Positions 7,880-16,255 are shown, numbered from the stretch's first letter. The stretch is DNA of 49,277 bases from Cyanobacteria bacterium UBA7753 (GCA_002481545.1 DLEF01000037.1:1-49277), one strand, 5' to 3'. Notes: a model not told the origin generated them from the sequence alone. Program-made: numbers and translations.

Positions 7880-9277
7880 TTACTTGTCCAATCTGCTGAA
7901 TAACTGGTCGAACAAATCAATTGACATATCTATTTCTTCATTGGTGATATACAATTGCGGAACAAGTGTAATAATGTTCTTAAAGAAACCACCGTTATTA
8001 AGAACAAGACCACATTTCTTGCCATTGTATGATAAATCACCCTTCAAACCTTCTTCTTGCAAAGCATCACACAATTCTCTGTTAGGTGTGATACCGTCTT
8101 CTTGAGTAAGTTCAATTCTCAAAGCGAAACCGATACCTCCGACATCACCGATTGATTTATATTTAGATTTCAAGTAATTCAAACCGTTCATAAATCTCTT
8201 AGATTTAATCGGAATATCGTGTTCAAGTTTCTTTTCATCTTCTTCAACAATACTCATTACTTCATAAGCTGCTCTCATACCCATAGGGTTAGAACAGAAT
8301 GTAGAGTGAGTTGAACCCGGTTTAAATATCTCAGGAGAGATGAATTTTTCTCTTGCCCATAATCCTGCAAGCGGATCCATACCGTTTGTAACTGATTTTG
8401 CAAATGTCATAACATCAGGAGTAACTCCGTAGTTTTCAATAGCCCAGAGTTTACCTGTTCTGAACATACCCATTTGAATTTCATCAATACAGAACATAAT
8501 ATTATGTTCGTCAAGGATTTGTTTTAATTCTTTGAAATACCATTCAGGTGGATTAATATATCCGCCTGTACCTAAGATTGGTTCACAGTAGAATGCTTTA
8601 TATTCACAATCACCTGTCTTAGGATCGTAATATGAATTGTATTCGCTTTCGAACATCTTAGCTACTTGTTTTACACAGAAGTGGTTACAAGAATCACACT
8701 TCATACCGTAAGGGCATCTGAAGCAGTATGGGAACGGAATGAATTGAGCTCTGTCCCCAAAATGTCCGTATTTTTCTCTGTATCTGTAGCTTGATGTCAT
8801 ACAGGTTGTTGCAATTGTTCTTCCGTGATAACCGCCTTGGAATGCGAATACGGAATTTTTACCCGTATAATTTCTGATAACTTTAAGTGCATCTTCGTTA
8901 GCTTGAGCACCACCTACGTTGAAGTGAACTCTTCCCTTTTCGTGGAATCTTTTATAGTTCATATCAGCAATTTTCTTAGCTACCATAGGTTTGTAATCAT
9001 ATAAAAACTTAGAGCATATTTGCGGCATTGTATTAATTTGATCAATTAAACCGTCATTTATTCTTTGATTTCTGTAACCAAAGTTACAAGCCGAATGCAT
9101 CATCTGCAAATCTAAATAAGGGATGTCATTTGAATCATACATATATGAGCCTTCACATCCTCTGAAAACTTTTGGATCAGGTGAATAGTGAACTGTATCA
9201 CCGTATGAATCATATTCGGCGTCCATTTCTTTAATTTCTTCATCTGTTAGTCTTTTTTCTTTTTCTAAACAAATCAT
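7880..9277 (-). CDS. class III PLP-dependent aminotransferase (GabT/acetylornithine-type)
   Basis: The 465-residue fold-type I enzyme has the family landmarks: the GGAQANEDALKV phosphate-binding region, FQGGYHGRT, the Asp-containing CIDEIQMGMFRTGK and the PLP lysine in TFAKSVTNG (near residue 293). A Cys-rich segment, CFRCPYGMKCDSCNHFC, sits where 4-aminobutyrate-type enzymes carry YCYRCPFG. The amino donor and acceptor cannot be told from sequence. GAGGAAAT precedes the ATG. It is the first gene of an operon with the hydrolase and the membrane protein, divergent from a MarR gene with a perfect palindrome between them, so it is probably controlled by that regulator. Confidence 0.88.
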   Translation of the reverse strand: MICLEKEKRLTDEEIKEMDAEYDSYGDTVHYSPDPKVFRGCEGSYMYDSNDIPYLDLQMMHSACNFGYRNQRINDGLIDQINTMPQICSKFLYDYKPMVAKKIADMNYKRFHEKGRVHFNVGGAQANEDALKVIRNYTGKNSVFAFQGGYHGRTIATTCMTSSYRYREKYGHFGDRAQFIPFPYCFRCPYGMKCDSCNHFCVKQVAKMFESEYNSYYDPKTGDCEYKAFYCEPILGTGGYINPPEWYFKELKQILDEHNIMFCIDEIQMGMFRTGKLWAIENYGVTPDVMTFAKSVTNGMDPLAGLWAREKFISPEIFKPGSTHSTFCSNPMGMRAAYEVMSIVEEDEKKLEHDIPIKSKRFMNGLNYLKSKYKSIGDVGGIGFALRIELTQEDGITPNRELCDALQEEGLKGDLSYNGKKCGLVLNNGGFFKNIITLVPQLYITNEEIDMSIDLFDQLFSRLDK

Positions 9278-9361
9278 TTTATTTCCTCACTAAATTACTT
9301 TAAGGCACATATGCCTTTCTTATGTTTTTCAAAATAGCATACATAATAAAAAAAGTAAATG

Positions 9362-9375
9362 GTCTGATATCAGAC
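9362..9375. promoter_or_regulatory. perfect palindrome, probable MarR operator
   Basis: GTCTGATATCAGAC is a 14-bp perfect palindrome in the space between the aminotransferase operon and the divergent marR gene. Its position suggests the regulator controls both directions. Confidence 0.6.
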
Positions 9376-9437
9376 TATTAACTTTTGTAAATTTTTTTGC
9401 TTTAATTTTAATTTCTTATGTTATATTAAAAATAAGG

Positions 9438-9443
9438 TATAAT
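9438..9443 (+). promoter_or_regulatory. -10 box for the marR-type gene at 9468
   Basis: TATAAT, 24 nt before the start codon, with AGGAAG as ribosome binding site in between. The -35 box is not clear. Confidence 0.45.
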
Positions 9444-9467
9444 AATAAAAAGGAAGAACTATCATAT

Positions 9468-9929
9468 ATGCCGACTTTATTAAAAGAAAACAGATTAAGA
9501 CACATAAACGGAATGTTAAGTGAAATAAGCAGTATTTACGAGAAACTGTTATTAACAAAAAATGTTCCTGAAGGTATTTTTATTGTTATGTCCTCAATGT
9601 TAGATTTAGGTGAAGGATGTTTGCAAAAAGAAATATCAGAGATTAGTTACTTAAATAAAAAGACTGTTAATTCAGCTATAAAAAAATTAAAACAAGAAGG
9701 TTATATTGAATTAAAAGCGGGCAAATACCCTAACATGCATATATATTTAACGGACAAAGGTCGTGAATATATGCGTGATAACATTATCCCGATGATAGAA
9801 GTTGAAAGTAAAGCGTTAGAGATTATGCCTGACAGTGAGTTCCAAAACCTTGTTGACTCCTATAAAAAATATATTGATAACTTTAGAGAACATGTAGAAA
9901 TGTTCGCCGAAAGAAACAAAAAGGCGTAG
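9468..9929 (+). CDS. MarR-family transcriptional regulator
   Basis: The 153-residue winged-helix protein has an N-terminal helix, CLQKEISEISYLNKKTVNSAIKKL as helix-turn-helix, GYIELKAGKYPNMHIYLTDKGREYM as wing and a long C-terminal dimerisation helix. It is divergently transcribed from the aminotransferase-hydrolase operon, with a perfect palindrome between them, so it probably senses a substrate of that operon and also regulates itself. AGGAAG precedes the ATG. The GGGGTAAAT motif common at gene ends here follows the stop, then two REP-type hairpins. Confidence 0.85.
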   Translation: MPTLLKENRLRHINGMLSEISSIYEKLLLTKNVPEGIFIVMSSMLDLGEGCLQKEISEISYLNKKTVNSAIKKLKQEGYIELKAGKYPNMHIYLTDKGREYMRDNIIPMIEVESKALEIMPDSEFQNLVDSYKKYIDNFREHVEMFAERNKKA

Positions 9930-9947
9930 GGGTAAATTTTAAAGTAA

Positions 9948-9971
9948 GTAGGTCGGATTTACTAATCCGAC
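9948..9971 (+). repeat. GTAG-REP hairpin (GTCGGATT stem)
   Basis: GTAG foot, then GTCGGATT/AATCCGAC with a 4-nt loop. It is followed 5 nt later by a second REP in the same orientation, a tandem pair. Confidence 0.65.
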
Positions 9972-9976
9972 AGATA

Positions 9977-9998
9977 GCAGGGTGCAATTTTTTGCACC
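9977..9998 (+). repeat. REP hairpin with GCAG foot (GGTGCAA stem)
   Basis: GCAG, then GGTGCAA/TTGCACC with a TTTT loop, identical to the copy at the window's left edge. Confidence 0.65.
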
Positions 9999-10011
9999 AA
10001 TATATTATTAA

Positions 10012-10082
10012 GATCCTTCGCAGTTATATCAACAATTTAAGCATATTTACACGATTTATTGCTCAGGATGACAATTAACGTA
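10012..10082. mobile_element. half copy of the 151-bp palindromic MITE-like element
   Basis: GATCCTTCGC (10012-10021) and CTCAGGATGACAATTAACG (10062-10080) match, in reverse, the right arm of the elements at 19117-19267 and 45886-46036, with the same internal spacing. The other arm is absent or too diverged to see. Confidence 0.6.
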
Positions 10083-10120
10083 TAATTTTTTAAGTCACGA
10101 TACGGAATTAAAAAACTCAA

Positions 10121-10408
10121 TTATGCTATTCTTTTAACTTTATCTATACTTTCTTTTTCTTTTTCATAAGCAACATATAAATCGTAATAACATTGTGCAT
10201 TCATCCAAAATTCAGGAGTTGTACCGAATAAATTTGCCAATTTATGAGCCATAACGGGACTTATTCCTCTTTTTTGATTGTATAGTTCACTTATAGTTTT
10301 TATCCCAACCCCTAATAATTCGCATAATTTCTTTTGAGTTAAGTGGTTAGGTTTTACAAATTCTTCTAATAATATTTCGCCCGGATGAGTATATGGTCTG
10401 TTTTTCAT
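10121..10408 (-). CDS. higA: HigA-type antitoxin
   Basis: The 95-residue XRE-type protein starts with the HigA signature THPGEILLEEF, then the helix-turn-helix LTQKKLCELLGVGIKTISELYNQKRGISP and the FGTTPEFWMNAQ segment. It would neutralise the upstream toxin and bind the operator at 10701-10725. AGGAGAAAAT precedes its ATG, 9 nt after the toxin stop. The order toxin-antitoxin is typical for HigBA. Confidence 0.92.
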   Translation of the reverse strand: MKNRPYTHPGEILLEEFVKPNHLTQKKLCELLGVGIKTISELYNQKRGISPVMAHKLANLFGTTPEFWMNAQCYYDLYVAYEKEKESIDKVKRIA

Positions 10409-10417
10409 TATTTTCTC

Positions 10418-10699
10418 CTATTTGTGATAATCAACTATTCTAATATTATAGGCATAGCCATCTTTAAATTTAAAAATTATTCTGTATTGGTCATTTATTC
10501 TTATAGAGCTGTATCCTTTTAAATCACCTTTTAATTGTTCAAAATGATTTGCAGGAGGAACTCTTAAATCATTTTCTGAAAATGCATAGTGAATCATATC
10601 CAATTTACGTTTTATAATTTTTTGTAAATTTTTATATTTTTTAGATGCAAACCCGTCATAGATATTTTCTGCATCTTTATCGTCAAACGATTTAATCAT
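10418..10699 (-). CDS. higB: HigB-type mRNA interferase toxin
   Basis: This 93-residue RelE-superfamily protein has the family's IKSFDDKDAENIYDG opening, LRVPPANHFEQLKGDLKGYSSIRINDQYRIIFKF core and the C-terminal IRIVDYHK with His/Lys residues expected in the active site. The enzyme family cleaves mRNA in the ribosomal A site. Its promoter's -10 box ends about 6 nt before the ATG, so the toxin is predicted to be translated from a leaderless mRNA, whereas the antitoxin has a strong ribosome binding site; that would favour antitoxin production. Confidence 0.92.
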   Translation of the reverse strand: MIKSFDDKDAENIYDGFASKKYKNLQKIIKRKLDMIHYAFSENDLRVPPANHFEQLKGDLKGYSSIRINDQYRIIFKFKDGYAYNIRIVDYHK

Positions 10700-10700
10700 A

Positions 10701-10734
10701 TTATCATGTTATCACAACATGATAAGTTCGTCAA
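10701..10734 (-). promoter_or_regulatory. higBA promoter and operator
   Basis: On the minus strand TTGACG (10729-10734) and TAACAT (10706-10711) lie 17 nt apart. The perfect inverted repeat TTATCATGTT/AACATGATAA (10701-10725) covers the -10 box and spacer, so antitoxin binding would block RNA polymerase. The transcript would start at or beside the higB ATG. Confidence 0.75.
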
Positions 10735-10872
10735 TGTTATAATTGTTTTGAATATAAAATTAATATTCAATTTCATTCAACCCAAACGTGATTAATAAAC
10801 CATTTAATGGATATAAGCGTAATCGTTTTATGTTAGTATACATAATGAGAAAGAGTATAAAAGGATTTATAA

Positions 10873-13242
10873 ATGAATATTATTGAAGTAAAAAACAATC
10901 TGGTAAAGCTTTGCTATGAAGAGGATTTAGAGCTGTCGAGCCTTGTCTTGATAAAAGATACGCACAAGTCATATATTGCGCAAGTTTTGTATCTTGAAGC
11001 AACAAGAGTCGGAAAAATCGCCGTCGCAAAACTTATATTTAATTATGAAAACGGCATCCATGCCTATGACGGTTCAATCCCGACACTCAGAGCAGAGATT
11101 GAAAAGTTTGATACTTCCGTATTGTTAAACACTCTCGAACACTCTAACCCGCTCACTCTCGGTAAAATTGCGGGCAAAAAAGACAATATCGTTGTAGACT
11201 TCAATATATTGAAAGATAATCCGATTATTATGGCGGAAAAATTCTTCATTACGAAAGTTTTGTTGAATAACCTTGCTCTTCAAATTCAGGCAAGAAAAGG
11301 GAAAATCGTTGTATTTGATACAACGGGGATTTTTAAATCAAACAAACTTACCGTAACAAAAGATTTCAGATTGCCTTTGAACGATTCCACCATAAACTAT
11401 ATTTATGAAAAAGGATTTGAAGACGCTACAGCTGAAAGCAAAGCTATGATTCAGGCTATCTTTGAGGATTTGAGCGAATACTCCAAAACAGTTGAATTTA
11501 TACCGTTCGATACCTTCAAAGCCGTTATTGATTCCGAATTTATGCGCACCAAACTTATGCAATTGGTTATCCTGAAAAACAAAATTAAACAGATAAAAGA
11601 CCAACATATTTTTGCGCAACAGGAATCCGAATTTAAGGTTTTGCAAGAAAAATTTGAAACGGAAAGCACTGTCGTATTGGATATTTCATGCCTGCAAGAA
11701 AGTTTACAGCAAGAATGTATTAAGTATGTTTATTCCGTATTGAAGAAACTCGGCTCTGAATTTTACGCGTTCACTCCTGTTACTAACGAAAACTCTGACA
11801 AGTTCTTGTTACAGCAAATACTTGATACAGAAAACGTACACACAACAATGATTTGCGGGTATGATCACGCATATTTGAATGACCTTAAAAAACGTTCAAA
11901 GAACATGCTTATGTTCACACCGCTCAAACAGCAAAAAGATTTTGGCGGATATAATATCTTCTTGCACAGATTGGCTGAAGATGAGTTTATTGCATACGGT
12001 AAAATGACCAAGTTTGTACCGCTCATTGCAAAACTCTTCCAAATGACAAAGAGCGATGCTTACATCCCAAGCATTATAACAAACCAAATAAAAACGGATG
12101 TAGAACAGTCGACGGTGGCCCCAGTTCCGCCTGTACAGACAACAGAACCGACGATACAAGTTACTCCTACAGAAGAGACGGCTTTGCCAAATGTTGCTCC
12201 TGTAGAAGAGGTACATACTGAAGAGACTGCACCTGCAGAACCTGAAGCTGTACAAATTTCGACGGAACTTGTTGTTGAGCCTCAACCGACTCCGACTGAG
12301 CCTGTCGCGTCTGAAACGACACCTGTACAGCCTGCAGCGGAACAGATAGTTGACCCTGCACAACCTGTAACGCCACAACCTACGCAAGAAGTACCGCAGG
12401 AATTGTCACAAGAAGCACAGATTGCGCAAATGGCAGGAGCTACGGCAGAGAGTGTTCAACCTGTAGCGGAAGCTCCGACAGAGCCAACCCCTCAAGTTCA
12501 GACTCCGACTGTAGAAGAGACTCCGACACCTGCTCCGCAAGCTGTTCAACCTCAACCGACTCCGACGGTTGAACCTGTACCACAGGTTCAGGAACCTCAA
12601 CCTGCAGAAGAAATTATTGCTCCGCAAGAACCGGCTCCGCAACCTGCAGAAGTTCCGATTGCGGAAGAGCCTGCACAACCTGTTGAAGAGAGCGCACCGG
12701 CTCAAGCACAAAATGCACCTTCCGACGAAGTACAGGAGGCATTAGACTCTGTTCCCGACATTGAAGATGAAGAAGAATTATCCGACGATGATTTGGATAT
12801 GATAGAAGAATTGTCAAAACCTGACGAGGAAATCTCTGCTATAAATCAGGAACAACCTCAACAAGCACAGGAAATACCTGATTATGAACCGCAGGCACAG
12901 GCTCCGCAACAGCAGCAGCCGAGACCGCAGCCACAGCCTCAAAGACAGGTTCCGCCTCCGCCACAAGGACAACAACAAATTCCGCAACCGACTCCGCAAC
13001 CGTTGGAGATGAAGGAAAAACCTGCGCAGAATGTACCTGAATATTCCGCTGCAATTCCTGATGAAGACAAAGTAAACAGTGACGCATTGCAACAGGGTGA
13101 CAGAGTATTCCACCAAGAATTTGGGGAAGGCGTTGTCGAAAAGATGATTAACTATGGCGACAAAGTTTTATGCTCGGTTAACTTCACCAATGTCGGCAGA
13201 CGTTTGCTTAACCCTGAAATTTCAGAGATGAAAAAGATTTAA
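10873..13242 (+). CDS. HerA-like (degenerate) protein with Pro-rich linker and C-terminal tudor-like domain
   Basis: Three parts are visible in 789 residues. Residues 1-410 resemble HerA-type helicase proteins: a HAS-barrel-like start (LSSLVLIKDTHKSYIAQV), then PLTLGKIAG and KIVVFDTTGIF, where HerA has the P-loop region and Walker B. No G-x-x-G-x-G-K-S/T P-loop can be found, so it may not bind ATP. Residues 412-730 are a long Pro/Gln/Glu/Val/Thr-rich linker with repeated PQPTPT- and EEPAQP-type units. Residues 735-789 (GDRVFHQEFGEGVVEKMINYGDKVL) match the tudor-like domain at the C-terminus of UvrD/PcrA helicases, which contacts RNA polymerase. It lies just before recG, so a DNA-repair link is possible. 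The HerA assignment is tentative; the C-terminal domain is clearer. Confidence 0.6.
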   Translation: MNIIEVKNNLVKLCYEEDLELSSLVLIKDTHKSYIAQVLYLEATRVGKIAVAKLIFNYENGIHAYDGSIPTLRAEIEKFDTSVLLNTLEHSNPLTLGKIAGKKDNIVVDFNILKDNPIIMAEKFFITKVLLNNLALQIQARKGKIVVFDTTGIFKSNKLTVTKDFRLPLNDSTINYIYEKGFEDATAESKAMIQAIFEDLSEYSKTVEFIPFDTFKAVIDSEFMRTKLMQLVILKNKIKQIKDQHIFAQQESEFKVLQEKFETESTVVLDISCLQESLQQECIKYVYSVLKKLGSEFYAFTPVTNENSDKFLLQQILDTENVHTTMICGYDHAYLNDLKKRSKNMLMFTPLKQQKDFGGYNIFLHRLAEDEFIAYGKMTKFVPLIAKLFQMTKSDAYIPSIITNQIKTDVEQSTVAPVPPVQTTEPTIQVTPTEETALPNVAPVEEVHTEETAPAEPEAVQISTELVVEPQPTPTEPVASETTPVQPAAEQIVDPAQPVTPQPTQEVPQELSQEAQIAQMAGATAESVQPVAEAPTEPTPQVQTPTVEETPTPAPQAVQPQPTPTVEPVPQVQEPQPAEEIIAPQEPAPQPAEVPIAEEPAQPVEESAPAQAQNAPSDEVQEALDSVPDIEDEEELSDDDLDMIEELSKPDEEISAINQEQPQQAQEIPDYEPQAQAPQQQQPRPQPQPQRQVPPPPQGQQQIPQPTPQPLEMKEKPAQNVPEYSAAIPDEDKVNSDALQQGDRVFHQEFGEGVVEKMINYGDKVLCSVNFTNVGRRLLNPEISEMKKI

Positions 13243-13302
13243 AAATAAAGTAATATATTTTTATGAGAAGGGTTGGGATAATATTTATTATGTAAACTTA
13301 AT

Positions 13303-13480
13303 TGCACCCCTCACCCGCCTTCGGCACCCTCTCCCACAAAGGGGCGAGGGTTAAACCTTTGCTCTGCAAAGGTTAGCTTTTGCTTTCGTAAAAGCTTTAG
13401 TCTCTCCCCCTTCTGCGGGAGAGACAGCAGTTGTTTTGTTTCGGAACGAAACAATTACAAATGCAGTGAGGGGGAATAAC
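13303..13480. repeat. multi-hairpin intergenic repeat (CCCTCACCC...GTGAGGG family)
   Basis: The outer arms CCCTCAC and GTGAGGG enclose four consecutive hairpins: AACCTTTG/CAAAGGTT, AGCTTTT/AAAAGCT, GTCTCTCCC/GGGAGAGAC and TTGTTTCG/CGAAACAA. Shorter relatives lie at 29487, 33797 and 45803. It has no coding content, and fills the gap before recG. Confidence 0.6.
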
Positions 13481-13575
13481 AACATATAATAAATATTATC
13501 TAAATTTAGATTAACTTGAATTAATCCTGCAAAATATTCATTCTGTTGGTATAATAAATAAAACAGGGGATTATT

Positions 13576-15951
13576 TTGGAAAATTTAGAACTGCTAAAGC
13601 GTGCAATAAACGTAGAAGTAAAAAACAAATACATAAATATCCGAGGGAAAAAACAAAATTTCTCGGATTTTATGAAAATGCATATTCGCAAAATAATGAA
13701 ACAATCCCTAATTCCTGAGAGGTGGAAGGTTATATTTGAGTATTTTGATATGTATTCAACCTTTTCCATGCCTGACAGAAAAAAGGCTATAGAGTATTTT
13801 GTCAAAGTTATGCAGTTGGAACTGCGTCAAAAGAAAGACGAAGAAAAGAACAAAAAACGTATCTTGGATCCGCACTCTTCCGTAACATATGTCAAAGGAG
13901 TCGGAGAAAAAGTCGGGGCAAAACTCAATAAATTGGGGATTTTTACGGCAAGCGATTTAATGTTTTATTTCCCGCGGAAACACATTGACTATTCTCAAAG
14001 AACCAAGATTAGAGACCTGCAGGCAGGGCAAACCACAACTGTTTTCGGAAATATTAAATCCGTTGAAGCCTTTATCACGAAAAAAGGCTTAGGAATAATG
14101 AAAGTTCGTATCGGGGATGAGACGGGGAGCATTAATTTAAACTTTTTCAATGCCAAAAGCTCAAAATATATTCTTGAACGCAGCAAACGCCAGTTCCCGA
14201 CGGGGGCGGGAATTATTGTCTCGGGAACGGTAAAACTCAATTCCTACGACGGAAAGTATACTCTTGAAAATACAACCTATTCCATAATGTCGGAGGATTT
14301 CCTGACAACAACGAATAATCTGAATGTAGGCAGAATAGTTCCGATTTATTCTTTGAGTGAGAACCTCAATATTAAAACTTTAAGAAAGGCTATTTATAAT
14401 GCTATTCAGTTTTATAAAGACACGATAGTCAATGTTGTGCCTGATTATTTGAGAGAAAAATATCATCTGTTGGATAAGAAAGATGCTGTCGAACAAATCC
14501 ATTTTCCGGACAGTCAGGAAATGCTTGAGAAAGCTAGATTTACCCTGATTTTTGAAGAACTATTCTTGGTACAGTTAAAACTGGCAAGAATAAGAGAGAA
14601 GAACAGACTTGAGAATAAATCATTGCCGCTGCATATTGCGCGTGACGGACTTGTTATGAAGTTTATAAAAAGTTTGCCGTTTGAACTTACGGGAGCACAG
14701 AAACGTGCGGTTAATGAGATTTTGAACGATATGAACTCGACAGAGCCTATGCAAAGACTTTTGCAGGGGGATGTCGGGAGCGGTAAAACCGTGGTCGCGT
14801 GTATTATGTTGCTCGCGGGAGTTGAAAACGGCTATCAGGCGGCTATTATGGCACCTACGGAAATACTTGCGCAACAGCATTATAATAACCTTGTAAAATG
14901 GCTGACACCTTTAGGGTTGAGTGTCGGACTGTTCCTCGGAAGTTTAAAGAAAAAACAGAGAGCGGAGTTTGAAGCAGGTTTAAGAAACGGACAGATAAAT
15001 GTTGCGGTCGGAACGCATGCCCTTATTCAAGAAAGTGTCGAGTTTAATAATCTCGGGGCTGTCGTTATAGATGAACAGCACAGATTCGGGGTAAACCAGA
15101 GACTTATGTTGAGAAAGAAGGCCGTAAACCCGCAAATTCTTACAATGACGGCAACTCCAATTCCAAGGACTCTCGCTATCACTATGAACGGGGATTTGGA
15201 TTTGACAATTATTGATGAACTCCCGAAAGGCAGAAAACCGATAAAAACTTATCTTAATATGCCGAAAAAACAGATTTATGACCTTATCAGGAGTGAAATA
15301 AATGCGGGACATCAGACATATATTGTTTACCCGCTTATAGATGAGAGTGAAACTCTGTCCGCCAAGGCGGCAACTAAAGAGGCGGAACGTCTGCAAGAGA
15401 CAGTATTCAGTGATTTAAAGATAGGACTTTTGCACGGAAAACTCAAAAACTCCGAAAAAGACGAGGTTATGGAAAAATTCAAAAACGGTGAATATGATAT
15501 CCTTGTCGCGACAACAGTTGTGGAAGTCGGAGTGGATGTGCCGAATGCAACTGTTATTGTGATAGAAAATGCCGAGAGGTTCGGGCTTTCGCAATTGCAC
15601 CAGCTCCGAGGCAGAGTCGGACGTTGTGAATTGCAGTCATATTGTATATTGACAACGGCAAGCCATTCTCGGGATATTAAAAACAGACTGTCTGTCATGA
15701 CGGAGACAAATGACGGGTTCGTTATTGCGGAAAAAGATTTGGAAATACGAGGTCCGGGGGAATTTTTGGGCGTAAGACAGAGCGGACTGCCTGATTTGAT
15801 GATATCTGATATCGTAAGAGATGCTAAAATATTGGAGATTGCACGCAGTGCGGCAATTGATTTTGTTAAAACTCATAATATAGATGATTACCCTAATTTG
15901 AAAGAGTGCACAAATCTGACATTAGACGGGACTTTGCTGTTAGGAACGTAA
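13576..15951 (+). CDS. recG: ATP-dependent DNA helicase RecG
   Basis: RecG remodels stalled replication forks and branch-migrates Holliday junctions. The 791-residue protein has an N-terminal extension of about 90 residues, a helix-hairpin-helix-like start (VKGVGEKVGAKLNKLGIFTA), the OB-fold wedge domain, and superfamily 2 motor motifs: QRLLQGDVGSGKTVVA (Walker A), APTEILAQQH, DEQHRFG (DEQH box), MTATPIPRTLA, VGVDVPNAT and QLRGRVGR. The C-terminal GPGEFLGVRQSGLPD is typical. The start is a TTG preceded by AGGGGA at good spacing. The N-terminal extension resembles cyanobacterial RecG in length. Confidence 0.95.
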   Translation: MENLELLKRAINVEVKNKYINIRGKKQNFSDFMKMHIRKIMKQSLIPERWKVIFEYFDMYSTFSMPDRKKAIEYFVKVMQLELRQKKDEEKNKKRILDPHSSVTYVKGVGEKVGAKLNKLGIFTASDLMFYFPRKHIDYSQRTKIRDLQAGQTTTVFGNIKSVEAFITKKGLGIMKVRIGDETGSINLNFFNAKSSKYILERSKRQFPTGAGIIVSGTVKLNSYDGKYTLENTTYSIMSEDFLTTTNNLNVGRIVPIYSLSENLNIKTLRKAIYNAIQFYKDTIVNVVPDYLREKYHLLDKKDAVEQIHFPDSQEMLEKARFTLIFEELFLVQLKLARIREKNRLENKSLPLHIARDGLVMKFIKSLPFELTGAQKRAVNEILNDMNSTEPMQRLLQGDVGSGKTVVACIMLLAGVENGYQAAIMAPTEILAQQHYNNLVKWLTPLGLSVGLFLGSLKKKQRAEFEAGLRNGQINVAVGTHALIQESVEFNNLGAVVIDEQHRFGVNQRLMLRKKAVNPQILTMTATPIPRTLAITMNGDLDLTIIDELPKGRKPIKTYLNMPKKQIYDLIRSEINAGHQTYIVYPLIDESETLSAKAATKEAERLQETVFSDLKIGLLHGKLKNSEKDEVMEKFKNGEYDILVATTVVEVGVDVPNATVIVIENAERFGLSQLHQLRGRVGRCELQSYCILTTASHSRDIKNRLSVMTETNDGFVIAEKDLEIRGPGEFLGVRQSGLPDLMISDIVRDAKILEIARSAAIDFVKTHNIDDYPNLKECTNLTLDGTLLLGT

Positions 15952-16017
15952 AAGAAAGCTTTTAAATTTATACTGATATAGTGATTTACATTATGTTACA
16001 ATCTGAAATTTGCAGGG

Positions 16018-16045
16018 TTGAAAATAGAGAAAAATACGTTATAAT
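16018..16045 (+). promoter_or_regulatory. promoter of the antisense RNA, TTGAAA-16-TATAAT
   Basis: TTGAAA (16018-16023) and TATAAT (16040-16045) with 16 nt between them. It predicts a plus-strand start near 16052 reading into the toxin gene from its 3' side. Confidence 0.65.
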
Positions 16046-16099
16046 AAAAACAGGGAAGTCCGTTAAAGAATGTGACTCAATAACGGACTCATAACTCCC
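16046..16099 (-). terminator. terminator of the toxin mRNA, and 5' hairpin of the antisense RNA
   Basis: GTCCGTTA (16058-16065) and TAACGGAC (16081-16088) form a perfect 8-bp stem, extended by GGGA/TCCC. On the minus strand it directly follows the toxin stop codon and is followed by TGTTTTTATT, as expected for an intrinsic terminator. On the plus strand the same hairpin begins the antisense RNA. Confidence 0.65.
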
Positions 16100-16152
16100 T
16101 ACTTAATGTTAAGTGCTATGATTATCGCTAAGATAAGCCATAGCGCTTTTTC
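16052..16152 (+). ncRNA. antisense RNA, predicted type I antitoxin
   Basis: About 100 nt from the predicted start at 16052 to an intrinsic terminator: AGTGCTATG (16112-16120) pairs with CATAGCGCT (16139-16147), with TTATC/GATAA inside, followed by TTTTT. The RNA is fully complementary to the last two-thirds of the toxin frame and its 3' end, an arrangement like TxpA/RatA or BsrG/SR4, where the antisense RNA triggers mRNA decay and blocks translation. Promoter, 5' hairpin and terminator are all visible; the role is inferred. Confidence 0.6.
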
Positions 16153-16170
16153 AGTTATACTGAATTTCAT
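16099..16170 (-). CDS. 23-aa hydrophobic peptide, predicted type I toxin
   Basis: A 23-codon frame starts MKFSITEK and ends ALNIK; between these, residues 9-21 (ALWLILAIIIALN) form one short membrane segment with charged ends. It has a strong ribosome binding site (AAAGGTGGTGATG) 8 or so nt before the ATG. Upstream CCACC (about 16222-16226) can pair with that GGTGG, which would hide the site, a usual feature of type I toxin mRNAs. A TATAAT box lies at 16250-16255 on the minus strand, giving a leader of about 73 nt. An antisense RNA covers its 3' part. Known peptides of this type insert in the inner membrane and depolarise it; that role is inferred here. Family not identified with certainty. 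Confidence 0.65.
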   Translation of the reverse strand: MKFSITEKALWLILAIIIALNIK

Positions 16171-16249
16171 TTTTCATCACCACCTTTCCGCTCAATGTCC
16201 TCATAACCAGTCTGTGACGGCGGTGGCAAACAGGAGCTTACCCCATATT

Positions 16250-16255
16250 ATTATA
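16250..16255 (-). promoter_or_regulatory. -10 box of the predicted toxin mRNA
   Basis: TATAAT on the minus strand, with a weak TTAACA 19 nt upstream of it. The transcript would start near 16243 with GGGG. Confidence 0.45.

Noticed and set aside
11896..13116. Several antisense open frames rich in Leu/Arg or Val/Gln across the Pro-rich gene
   Set aside because: They mirror the repetitive Pro/Gln coding of the plus-strand gene and lack start signals.
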